Source: Trypanosoma brucei gambiense DAL972
Lineage: Eukaryota > Euglenozoa > Kinetoplastea > Trypanosomatida > Trypanosomatidae
Assembly: GCF_000210295.1 (NCBI RefSeq)
Contig: NC_026736.1
Location: 682,001-746,000 of the forward strand
Reading direction: 5' to 3'
DNA length: 64,000 nt
Shown here: piece after piece, positions 9,128 through 18,279 of the stretch
Position numbering within the stretch: position 1 is the first letter of the stretch
Layout of the letters: every line of letters starts with the position of its first letter
Notes under the pieces: generated by a model
What the model was told of the DNA's origin: nothing
The model's input: only the letters and a program-made list of their open reading frames with translations
Databases searched by the model: none
Made by a program: the position numbers and the translations under genes

Positions 9128-10828
9128 TCACTTCTTCTTCAATTTGCTCTCCTTTACCCAGTCCTTAATGACCTTCAGAATACTTTCAAATTGCTGTGAA
9201 ACCTTCGGGTCATTGGCATGCTGCTGCACGCTCATATCTAACATTTTCATAACGTCAAATAACGAATCTGCCGGCTCCTGCCCAGCGAACACCTGCTGGA
9301 AGACACCAATACAGGCCCCTTTCTTCCCCTCAATATACTCAGGAGCGCTGTCAAGACGCTCAAGAACATCAAACGCCTTCGCAGCATAGTAAAAGGCACA
9401 CACCTTGTAGCAATCGTTAGCCATGAGTTGAAGAATATTAAATGACTCCGCGCTGGTCTCCATCTTGAGGTAAATGTCCCAAGCCCGCTTTGCATGCTTG
9501 TTCATGATGTGTGCGCGCATAAGCCAACTCATGTAGCTGAACTCCGCTTTGACCTTCTCCGAACGCACCGCTGTGAGTGATTCCTCCGCCTCAGCAAAGC
9601 TCCCAGTTGCAGCGCATGCAATACCATGAAGGTATAGAAAAGTGTCATCATTCAAGAAGTAGGGCTTAATGGAACGTAGGTAAATGAGCACATTGGGGAA
9701 GTCGCGCAAGATGAAGAAATACGAAGCCATGCATTGCCGACCTGGAATTGTATCGCACTCGGACTGTGCAGATCCTATGAGGTTAAAGTACTCACGCGTA
9801 GTCTTCAAATGCTCCTCTGAGTCCAACTTCTGTCCAATGAAGGCATTCACAACTGCTTTCAAAATGTACTCCGTTGAAGCCACAGGTTCAAGATCCTTAA
9901 TCAGTTCATAGGCCTCCTCAATCTGCTCATGGCGCAGGTGATATATGACGAGATTCAGCCGAGCCTCTGGCACAACGTTGAGCAGTGGCGGAAGCACCTG
10001 AAGGGCGTCCTCGCCATTACGGAAGACAACCAAGTTATGCTTGACAATATCATTTTCTACATTGTAGGTGGAGCGCTGCAGGTCGATCAGCACACGCAGT
10101 TCCGCTTCAGCCGCTTTGCCATTGTACAGCCTGTAATGATTGCAGGACTTGAGATTAATGGCGGTGGCACTATTATTGTGCGATTGCAAATACACATTAA
10201 GCACTTCGAGACTAACATCATAATAGTCCATCTTGTAGTAGCACATGGCCACGTAAACGTTCAGTGCGATGTACTCGCGGGTTTCGAGAAGTATGCGCTT
10301 ATACACATCGATTGCCTCCTGGAAGTGACCGCGATAGAAATGAACAGCACCCAGCGATAGTTGATCCTCCACCGTTTCCTTCAGCTTCTGGTGATAGACA
10401 AGCAACTTGTCCTCATCATACGTCTTCTGAGCAATGTGAAACAGCAAGCGTGTCTGCAGTGAACAGTCCGGTCCCTTCAACGCACATTCCTCCGCCTCTG
10501 CGTAGGACCCGTTGACAAAATGGCAGCAACCCATGTGAATATAGTGCATTGGATCGCATCCATCAAGCGACAAGAGCTCCTTATATACATCGAGAGCTTT
10601 GGATACGTCATTCATGTGAAATGCACTGTAGGCCAACCATGGGTTAATGGGGAGATCTCCCACTGGCTGGTTTGTTGTCTTATAAAACTCGAGAACGGTT
10701 GTGGCCTTGGAGAAGTCGCGTTGTTGCAGCGCTTCCTCAAGCTGATCAACAACAGATGTCTTTGTCTGCCCCACCTTCTGGAGAGGTGCGGCATTCTTAC
10801 GCTTCACCCTCCCACTTGTAGACAGCAT
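9128..10828 (-). CDS. IFT56: Intraflagellar transport protein IFT56 (TTC26/DYF-13; PIFTC3)
   Basis: A 566-residue, all-helical TPR protein. Tandem TPR-like helix pairs run through most of the chain, for example [20 protein letters not shown] and [20 protein letters not shown], with W-L and A-F landmark residues. The conserved IFT56 opening ([21 protein letters not shown]) and the block [27 protein letters not shown] near residue 430 identify TTC26/DYF-13. The length matches the family (about 550 residues). IFT56 is a peripheral IFT-B subunit required to deliver motility-related cargo into the flagellum. The T. brucei protein has been studied as PIFTC3. ATG 10828 is the first start and gives the expected short basic N-terminus. 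Confidence 0.95.
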
Positions 10829-11286
10829 CAGTCCGGTTCGTATTTATTAAGTGTAAATCCTTTATCTGCTGAATATCTCTACTATATCTTCCCCTTTATC
10901 CCCTTCACGATTTTTTTTTCTTTTCTTACCTCGGTTAACTTTTGCTTTTTTTTTCTTCTTAGCTTGCTTCCGCACTCGTTTTTCCTCCCATGATGTAGCG
11001 GAGTAGAGAGGTCGCAAGCACGCAGGGCGAGTTAGAAACAACAACAAAATTAAAAGAGGAGCATCAGTCACCGTAACGCAAAGGTTGTCACGCAACACAA
11101 TGAAACCTTGGCTCAAACAGTTTCCCAGCAAATTAATATATGCATATACGTACCCCTGCGTACGTGAGTGGATGAGTGAGAGTGAGTAAGTGTGCCCGCG
11201 AAGAAAAAAGAAAGGAAAAGAATAACACAGAGCCATGGATGTCCCCCTGCTCTGCGCAAACGATGACACATAAGCACGGCCCTTCT
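10829..11286. other. Spacer between IFT56 and the 74-residue gene
   Basis: About 460 bases. Pyrimidine-rich on the plus strand at 10880-10980, A-rich afterwards. It holds the IFT56 leader and the 3'UTR of the small gene. No coding sequence supported. Confidence 0.5.
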
Positions 11287-11511
11287 TCAGTGTGAACTCT
11301 CCTTGTCACGCTTCTCCATGGCCACATGCACACGGTCCGTTGCATAACTCCGCATACTGCCGCCACATACACACACCGTAAAAGGAATAAAAGCCAAACC
11401 GCAGTAGCGCCCAATCAGTTCGTGGTCGCTCATCCGGCGCAAATTCATGCGCCCACGGGCCAATTCATAACGGGCACGCAGACGCCGCCCCAGTCGTGCA
11501 AGAAGCCGCAT
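11287..11511 (-). CDS. Small basic protein of 74 residues with one hydrophobic segment
   Basis: ATG 11511 opens 74 codons with codon use like its neighbours. The N-terminus is strongly basic (MRLLARLGRRLRARYELARGR), as in mitochondrial targeting sequences or small respiratory-complex subunits, followed by RRMSDHELIGRYCGL, a short hydrophobic stretch (AFIPFTVCVCGG, about residues 40-52) and a polar tail. No family recognised. A strong splice acceptor lies 26-28 bases upstream, so an independent mRNA is likely. An out-of-frame ATG at 11516 precedes the main ATG by five bases and would open a 23-codon overlapping frame, which either lowers the chance that this ORF is translated or marks translational control. 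Possible mitochondrial membrane subunit (inference). Confidence 0.62.
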   Translation of the reverse strand: MRLLARLGRRLRARYELARGRMNLRRMSDHELIGRYCGLAFIPFTVCVCGGSMRSYATDRVHVAMEKRDKESSH

Positions 11512-11537
11512 TCCATAAAAATAAACGGAATGTGCAG

Positions 11538-11539
11538 CT
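11538..11539 (-). promoter_or_regulatory. Predicted spliced-leader acceptor AG for the 74-residue gene
   Basis: Minus strand: pyrimidine tract CTTTCTCCTTCCCTTTTG is followed directly by AAG, AG at 11539-11538. The resulting 5'UTR is about 26 nt. This is one of the best acceptors in the window and supports a separate transcript between IFT56 and the actin-related gene. Confidence 0.65.
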
Positions 11540-12017
11540 TCAAAAGGGAAGGAGAAAGCCCACTACTAGTATGCTGAAGTGGTCCCGTACACTACACCGC
11601 ACGGGTGATAAAGGAAGGGCTTATGTGTGAACACGTCAGTTCGACGTGCACGTGTATGCGTGTGTGCGTATGCGTGTGCGATCGAACGGGTAGTCTGCCT
11701 ATTTGGTGGTTCGTTCCTATACAGGTTCCTGTTTGAATGCGTAAATGCAAAGTGATAAATTAAGTAAAGAATCTCAACGGGGCGCAAGGCGTAACGGATC
11801 AAATAACAATATCAAAACAGCTCGAGGTGGTGATGGCTTGCGTACGCATAGATATGTACGCGGCGATATGTGAAGAAAGGGAACGAAACGAAAGAAGGGT
11901 TACACACAAGCACCCTCACATGCATAAAGGTGGATATGCATATGCACTCACTGACTGGTCCGCACGCCAAACAAAGAGAAAAGGCGTATGTGAAGGGACC
12001 TCGACTCCACGCGTGTC
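11540..12017. other. Spacer, GT/CA-rich
   Basis: About 480 bases with repeated gtgtgcgtatgcg-type sequence around 11640-11690 and mixed low-complexity sequence afterwards. Probably the 3'UTR of the actin-related gene. No gene seen. Confidence 0.5.
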
Positions 12018-12998
12018 TCAAATAATCTTGGGCCGTACGCAGTAGTGCGGCCCTTCCTCCACGTACTCCTCAACCGTAACACACATCTTTTTGAAGGTAC
12101 TCAACTGGGAAAGAATCGCCCCGCCGCAAACAGCAGCGTGAGCCGGATCCTTCACGGCGATGTATTGCGGTCCTTCTCTCTGCGTAACTGTGAGAGCATG
12201 TGTCATTGCTTCCCCAAGTACTCGCCCCACTCCCGCCATGCCTGAGGCTGCTCCAACAAGTACCCAACGATCCAGCGATGGGCACTCCAACAACGATTTT
12301 TGGTACATGTGCCGCAGAGCGTTTGGAGCACTGGCTGTCGGTGCATTGTAAAGAAGTGCCTCACCCGCTTCCCGACATACAGACGGGCTGAGCGTCATTG
12401 GAAAGGTGCTCCCATCAGGAAGTGATATCTGTCGGGACACTGCAGGAGGCTCATCGCCAACAAAACATACCCTTGACTTGAGCGCGAGAAGCACCGGCTC
12501 ACTGGCCTGCGGAATATGGCGGCGCAACACCGTGTCGGTATTCTTCGCTCCAACAGAGCGCACATCCTCGCCTAAAAATGACTGCGGAAACCCGTTCACC
12601 ACCGGGACCGCGCGAACACCCCCATAGCCCACATCCACACAAACACCCGTCGTTTCTCCCGAGGAGAAAAGAGCCGTCGAGACGCTGTCCACTAGCGAAA
12701 CGCGCTTAGCACCAAGGCATTCAAAGCAGCACTTCAGAAGCAGCTCGCGTTTCCTCCGCGGTAACCATGTGTCCGTCAGCAAACATAGCGTGAGCGCAGA
12801 CCCAGCGGGGCATGTGTCTGAGATCAACTCGGCAACATGTCTACCGAAGAGCACAATGTCTAGCGAATCATTAGCCGCGAAAGCTTGAGTTGGAGCCTCG
12901 TTAATATTGAACTCAAAGGCAGAGTTCTTATCAGCCTTTGAAATGCAGGTATGCTTCACTGTATGTGATCCATAATCAATTACACATGTAGCGTCCAT
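12018..12998 (-). CDS. Divergent actin-related protein (ARP)
   Basis: A 326-residue actin-fold protein from ATG 12998, about 50 residues shorter than actin. Visible blocks are phosphate-1 (VIDYGSHTVK, residues about 6-15), phosphate-2 (CVDVGYGGVRAVPVVNGF, compare DSGDGVTHTVPIYEGY), the adenosine loop (VLVGAASGMAGVGRVL, compare LSGGTTMYPGIADRM) and the C-terminal actin signature region (CGGAILSQLSTFKKMCVTVEEYVEEGP). The DNase loop and several subdomain-2 and -4 insertions appear reduced. The nucleotide loops depart from consensus (DYGSH for DNGS, GYGG for GDGV), so ATP binding is uncertain. It does not fit ARP2/ARP3 or ARP1 well. A kinetoplastid-specific ARP acting in the nucleus or cytoskeleton is possible; function unknown. 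Confidence 0.88.
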   Translation of the reverse strand: MDATCVIDYGSHTVKHTCISKADKNSAFEFNINEAPTQAFAANDSLDIVLFGRHVAELISDTCPAGSALTLCLLTDTWLPRRKRELLLKCCFECLGAKRVSLVDSVSTALFSSGETTGVCVDVGYGGVRAVPVVNGFPQSFLGEDVRSVGAKNTDTVLRRHIPQASEPVLLALKSRVCFVGDEPPAVSRQISLPDGSTFPMTLSPSVCREAGEALLYNAPTASAPNALRHMYQKSLLECPSLDRWVLVGAASGMAGVGRVLGEAMTHALTVTQREGPQYIAVKDPAHAAVCGGAILSQLSTFKKMCVTVEEYVEEGPHYCVRPKII

Positions 12999-13542
12999 GT
13001 GATACTGAAATATATATATCGTTTATTAGGGGGGGAATGAAACTGTGCAACACGTTCAATGAAGGGGGAAATGGAAAAAAGGATATGCATAACGAGGCGC
13101 AAATGGGGTAACGTACAATAAAAGACATGCAAATGATGTCCACAACCACCGCACCGGCACTGAACATCAACTTAAGCGGGCTTACAACGGAAAAAAAACG
13201 GGGAAGGCGAAAGACCATGGGGGGAAAGAAGGAAGAAAAGTGACAACGTGAAGCTGCTGCATGCATTTTATTACACAAGAGCGTGTGCGGGTGGATGCGT
13301 GTGTAATAGACTGAGGCGGCTACTGAACTGTAACAAAAATCTTCACCAATTCCTCCCACCGACTTCACCTGCAGGGGGGTGGAAAGGGAAGGGGAAAGGG
13401 GAAAGAGCCGCGGTTGCGGACTCAGTACGTAAACGTCATATAAAAATGAGCCCCAACTGGGGAAGAAATAGAAAAAAAAAATGATAACAACAACAAATGA
13501 GAATAGTGACGAATCTCAACAGGTACACACACACATATATAA

Positions 13543-13573
<31 letters not shown>

Positions 13574-14122
13574 CGTGAAAATAATGTAGCGATAAACCCT
13601 CCCAAACATAAAGGCATGACAACGGTAAAAAGAGGAGAGCCACCTCAACCCCAGTCACTCAGCGCTGTTGTTATTGTTAACCGTTTGCCATCGTTGCACC
13701 TCTGCTTCATCCCTTCCTTTCTTTTTACCTTTTTTTTTCTTTTCCGTCTCTCTCTCTCCTCGTCTCTCTTTGCTCTTGCTCCCTAAACATCTTGTGGACG
13801 CTCCACTTCACTGTTTCTTCTCTTTTACCTCACATCCAACAGGGAAGGTGAAAGTTCAATCACCCCTACTTTGGATCAAAAAAAGAGGGGGAAAGGCTGC
13901 GCGACTTTACAGTTTGCACAGTCAAACATATTTCCTCCTATTGACGCGGCAAACAATGGTCATACGGAAGTAATTAGCAATACATACCTCCAGAAGCAGT
14001 TAGGCATTGCAGTGCAAACGCCCACATACCTCAAAAAACGAAAAAAAAAAAAACATGAGCGTATAGAACAGGTCGTTTAGGTTTACGTAGAGAACGGGGA
14101 GCGATGGACCTCAAATATTATC
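12999..14122. other. Spacer with (TA)n
   Basis: About 1.1 kb. A (TA)n tract lies at about 13533-13573, with C/T-rich sequence on the plus strand at 13700-13790 and A-rich runs at 13460 and 14040. It should contain the 3'UTR of the START-domain gene. No coding sequence supported. Confidence 0.6.
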
Positions 14123-15232
14123 TTAATGGGGAGATGTACGCCGGACACCATCAACAAATACACCAACACGGGACGTATATTCCGCAACGGCAGGTGCCCT
14201 TCCCTCAACAATGAACGTATCATCAGCAACATTCGCCAATCGGTGCATGATGTCTTTGTACTGTTGAACTACTGGCGAATCCCCTTCTGCCGTCGTGGGC
14301 GTAGCGCTTTCAGCCCCAACACACCGCCCCGTCAAGCCTTCACAAGCGGGAGAGGAATACTGAGAACCCGCTGCAAGGGATGATTCCTCCATTAATGACA
14401 TCACACGCTCACCATCACGGTTTACGGTTCCCTCCCGCGTGTCATTAAGTCCCACATTAGCTCCTGATGTCGCTGCCTCTTCCTCCCCAGGGTAGTTAAA
14501 AGTACTACTCCAATTCATCTTGGGTGTACGCCATGGTAACTCCTCGCGTGGGCACTTGCCATTCTTTGCGAAATATTCACCATATTTCAACGCACACTTC
14601 TGCAGTTGGTTCATCACCTTTGGAACGATACGTGTTGTGGTGAAGTTTATAACACTGTGCGGAATAGAGCCGCATGGATCGCTGCAGGTGATATACGACA
14701 GCAGGCAGCCCCCATCACCAAATGGTTGTATAAGGTAGCCGGTAATGATGGAGCGGGCGCGAACAAATTGTTTCTTTTCCGGGCAGTTCGGGTGTTTGAC
14801 GGAGTGGTTGAAGATGACGAACTCACCATTGGTGAACTCCATCCACGAGCGAAGGTTGCAAAAGTCGCGGTTCTTTAATGGCCACGGCAGCTTTACGGCA
14901 TAGTAGCCAATATCATTGTGTGGGCTCAAGGTCGCGATATTTTTACCTTCCAACATGTTCTCATCCCATGTCGCGCGGTACCCCGCATCGTGTAAGGTGT
15001 CGTAAAGATCTTCACACGTCACTCCTGGCATCTCTCGCTTCACACGCACGATATTAATTCCCGTGCTTTTGTCCTCAGGTGGCCGCGTTTCCACAAGCGT
15101 GTGAGAATCGGAGTATTGCTTCGTCCATGCATTTGTTGAGAGGACCAACTCCTTAAACTTACGGAAATCGCGCAGTACCTGAAGTCTATACTTCTCTCCA
15201 GCAGACTCAACAAACACATCTTCTGTCGACAT
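14123..15232 (-). CDS. START-domain lipid-transfer protein, STARD10/PCTP-like
   Basis: A 369-residue protein from ATG 15232 (MSTEDVFVES); codons upstream lack an ATG. A START domain fills residues of about 10-225. Its best blocks match animal STARD10: LYDTLHDAGYRATWDENMLE, IGYYAVKLPWPLKNRDFCNL, FNHSVKHPNCP, RSIITGYLIQPFG, and CSDPCGSIPHSVINF. STARD10/STARD2 bind phosphatidylcholine and phosphatidylethanolamine and move them between membranes, so a phospholipid carrier is the likely role. The C-terminal 145 residues are Ser/Thr/Glu-rich and look disordered. No transmembrane segment or signal peptide is seen, so it should be cytosolic or flagellar. A splice acceptor lies about 58 bases upstream. 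Confidence 0.93.
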   Translation of the reverse strand: MSTEDVFVESAGEKYRLQVLRDFRKFKELVLSTNAWTKQYSDSHTLVETRPPEDKSTGINIVRVKREMPGVTCEDLYDTLHDAGYRATWDENMLEGKNIATLSPHNDIGYYAVKLPWPLKNRDFCNLRSWMEFTNGEFVIFNHSVKHPNCPEKKQFVRARSIITGYLIQPFGDGGCLLSYITCSDPCGSIPHSVINFTTTRIVPKVMNQLQKCALKYGEYFAKNGKCPREELPWRTPKMNWSSTFNYPGEEEAATSGANVGLNDTREGTVNRDGERVMSLMEESSLAAGSQYSSPACEGLTGRCVGAESATPTTAEGDSPVVQQYKDIMHRLANVADDTFIVEGRAPAVAEYTSRVGVFVDGVRRTSPH

Positions 15233-15289
15233 TCTTATTAACAAAGACACACTCTCAATCACACGTACCTTAATGATATGTAATAAGTC

Positions 15290-15291
15290 CT
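15290..15291 (-). promoter_or_regulatory. Predicted spliced-leader acceptor AG for the START gene
   Basis: Minus strand: CCCCCCTCTCTCTCTCCCTG, a long C/T tract, is followed by GGGTTGTCCAG with AG at 15291-15290. The 5'UTR would be about 57 nt. Confidence 0.55.
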
Positions 15292-15705
15292 GGACAACCC
15301 CAGGGAGAGAGAGAGGGGGGTAAGTGACAGAATTTCACGAGAGAAAGATCTGCTTTTCTTTTTTTCTGCACCGCTTCCAGCCTTCGGTTTTCTTCCTGAA
15401 GTCTCCTGAGTTAAACAATAAAAGTAAAAAAAAGGTGCAAAAGCAGGGGATGAGAAAGAGGAGAGCATTACCTGTGCGGTAAACATATAACAATCTTGTG
15501 CTCGAATACAGGGAAAGAGAATCGAATACCGCCACATAACAACAATCACATCAGCATCAACGATGTCAGCAAACCGCACACGAACTTCCGAACTTGCATT
15601 TAAAAAAAAAAAAGAGTCGAACAACGCAACGCAACACAGTGCAGAGCAGAGCATCGTTACGAGTAATATACGAATAGCAAGACTGTTTTTCGAAGTCCAC
15701 ATGGC

Positions 15706-15749
<44 letters not shown>

Positions 15750-16984
15750 CAAATGAATGAGTGAACGAATGAGAAGCAGTGGTTGAACATCCACACGTAC
15801 TCTTTCTGATACTGTTTTTTTTTTCCTTTTTCTCCCTTTAAAGTGCCTCACACTTGCCCTTTTTTAAAGTTTCCTTGTGCATTTTACCACACACACACAC
15901 ACACACACCATCAGCCTTTACAGACATTTTCAACAACCGAAATGCGCGGAATGTGCAATTTTTCTTCTTTGATTCATGCAAACGCAAACATTTTTTAGGG
16001 TGCATTTGTCGCTATCGTCATTGAAACCTTCACATATCTTCACAGACCCTTACTTATTGACTAGGAGAATGATAAACACCTAACTGTAAAAGTAGTAAAG
16101 GAAAGGAAAAGGAAAGAGAAGAAAAGAGAGAGAAAAGGGGGTACCGAAAAAGAATACAAAAAAATAATGGGAAAAATAAAGTTCACACACACACACGAAG
16201 TAAAGCCACACAACACTACCTGAAGTACATCCAGCGCCCTCCACCGTGCCGCATCTTCCTATTATCTTGCTTTCTCTATCATTATTCCACGTGAAGAATG
16301 ATGATAAAGGTTAGTGTCGCTTTGTGGTAAACGGGGAGAGGGGGGAACAGAAAAAAAAAAAAGAAGGAATAAAAACGAGCAAAGAAGCGGTTTCAATCTT
16401 GCATTTCTCGCGTGTGCTTATGATTTGAATAAACACACATCTATCTAACTTGTTTCTTCTTTTTATATTTCGAACCTCTTCTTCTTTCTCTCACACACGC
16501 ACACAAGTACACGCATGCACATTGGACACTTCTTTCCTCGCATTATTCAAAAAGTAAAAAGATTTATACTTACATCTGTCATTTCATGTAGATTTCCCTT
16601 CATCCGTCTCTCATACATACGGCCTTATCTTTCCCCTCCTTTCCCCCCCCCACTTCTTGCTTCGCCGCTACTTTCTCTATTATTCCACCCTTTACATGCA
16701 CATACACATACAAACTCACAAACATATACATATATATATATATATATATATTGTTCATTTATTTATATTTGCGTGTATCAAGCTGATGGATCTTCTAAAT
16801 GCCGCATACCACATCGTAAATACACATGACGAATGGTAATAATAACAGCACCTCGACAGAGAGGAAGGGGAGAACAGGAAAAAAAAGGGGGGAAGAACCC
16901 GGTGTCAAGTTTTAACTGAAACAAAAGAAAGAAGAAAAGGTACTCTCGGGCGTATACTCACACAATCATACGGGACGATATACC
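15292..16984. other. Long spacer with (TA)n and (CA)n
   Basis: About 1.7 kb. Microsatellites: (TA)n at about 15708-15743, (CA)n at about 15888-15909, (TA)n at about 16727-16752. The rest is A/G-rich or C/T-rich low-complexity sequence. It is the 3' region of the beta-helix gene. The minus-strand ORF 15259-15702 has a composition-driven hydrophobic start and no ATG-led conserved block; not accepted as a gene. Confidence 0.6.
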
Positions 16985-17788
16985 TCATGTCGGTGGATCG
17001 ACGTCCAACCTTCCAACCACATGATTGGAACCTAACTTTGCGTCACACCCCGAATGCACATGCATGGAGCCATCGAAACTGTTATCCACCCATATTCCCT
17101 TTCCGCCCTGAGACACAAAAGCACAATGCATGCCACATTCCCTCACCATATTCCCTTGCACAACAGGGTCACTGCCCTCCGTAACATATATCCCAAACTT
17201 CGATACATGTTCTACAGAATTCCTTTCCACAGAGCCCGATGATTGCCCTCGGAAGTAAAAGCCAAAGAGAACATCGCGGACACGATTGCGTGCAATGACT
17301 ACCCTGGCATTGTTAGCGTGCACGCCATTGACACGGCACTCATAAATGTCACAATCCTCCACCTCTCCCATTGAGCCGGTGGAAAAGTAAATGCCGTCAC
17401 CACCCGATTCGCAGTGATGAATGCGCGAGCGTCTGACCGTCAATTTTGCCGCCTCCCCCACCCGAATCCCATCACATCCGTGATGAATGTCGCACTCTTC
17501 AATGACGGCATGTCCTTTGCGCACATCTACGCGTCCACGCACCTGTAAGCCCTTCAAAGTGGCATTTGAACCAATAACAATACCATTTGTAACGATGGTT
17601 TCACTTTCAGTAAGGGACGCATCCCGCTCCGCTGTGACGGTGATGTCTTTAAATACTTTAGGCAGTTCCTCATAAAGGCCAGGTTTCAGGAGAACCGTGT
17701 CGCCATCCACAGCAGCGTTTATGGCCTCTGTTATGGAGCTGTAAGCCCCTTCCTCACCTGGATTGACAACGTGTGTTGTAGTTTCCAT
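16985..17788 (-). CDS. Right-handed parallel beta-helix (pectin-lyase fold) protein
   Basis: A 267-residue protein from ATG 17788. After an opening strand (THVVNPGEEGAYSSITEAI, residues about 5-25) and the DGDTVLLKPGLYEE block typical of beta-helix entry, it is a series of about 22-residue rungs: VEECDIHHG-D-IRVG, LTVRRSRIHHCESGGDGI, VEDCDIYECRVNGVHANN, VIARNRVRDVLFGFYF, VERNSVEHVSKFGIYV and VVQGNMVRECG. This is the PbH1/'right-handed beta helix' architecture found in carbohydrate-active enzymes and in F-box-11-type or scaffold proteins. No signal peptide is present and no pectin-lyase catalytic constellation is clear, so an intracellular binding or scaffold role is more likely than glycan cleavage. 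Function unknown. Confidence 0.87.
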   Translation of the reverse strand: METTTHVVNPGEEGAYSSITEAINAAVDGDTVLLKPGLYEELPKVFKDITVTAERDASLTESETIVTNGIVIGSNATLKGLQVRGRVDVRKGHAVIEECDIHHGCDGIRVGEAAKLTVRRSRIHHCESGGDGIYFSTGSMGEVEDCDIYECRVNGVHANNARVVIARNRVRDVLFGFYFRGQSSGSVERNSVEHVSKFGIYVTEGSDPVVQGNMVRECGMHCAFVSQGGKGIWVDNSFDGSMHVHSGCDAKLGSNHVVGRLDVDPPT

Positions 17789-18279
17789 CAAATAACTCTA
17801 ATGTGTAAAACTCCAAACTTTCGGGGGTACACAGGTTCTAAACAAATATGTTATTTCTTTACCTTTTTTTTAAAAAAAAAAAAAGAAAAATATATGAAGG
17901 AAGAAAAGGATCAACTACCTACCCGCTGTCGTTGTGGGTACTACGTATAAACGGTTTTTTTTTTGAAGAAAAAAAGAGGGAGAGAATATGATGAGAAAAC
18001 AAACGGCAAAGGTGAAGAAGTATGAACGATTGCATAAATGCATCAGCAGTGCAAGGATGAAGACACGAAGGTCCCCTACGTTACTGAGCGACACCGTCAA
18101 ACAACGAATAAACTAATGATAATAATAGTTTTGTGAAATATCGGTAAAACGTGTGTACCTGTAATGTAAAGGCCGTCAGAAACAAACTTTCCAACTAGCA
18201 TAATTCATTCAGAGCGCGGTGTAAAACAATTCATCATCGTACAGCTTCCAATTGTTGCTTCTGTGCAAACTCGGAGGAG

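Noticed and set aside
15259..15702. Minus-strand 147-codon ORF upstream of the START gene
   Set aside because: Begins at a non-ATG codon, hydrophobic by composition, lies over the splice acceptor of the START gene.
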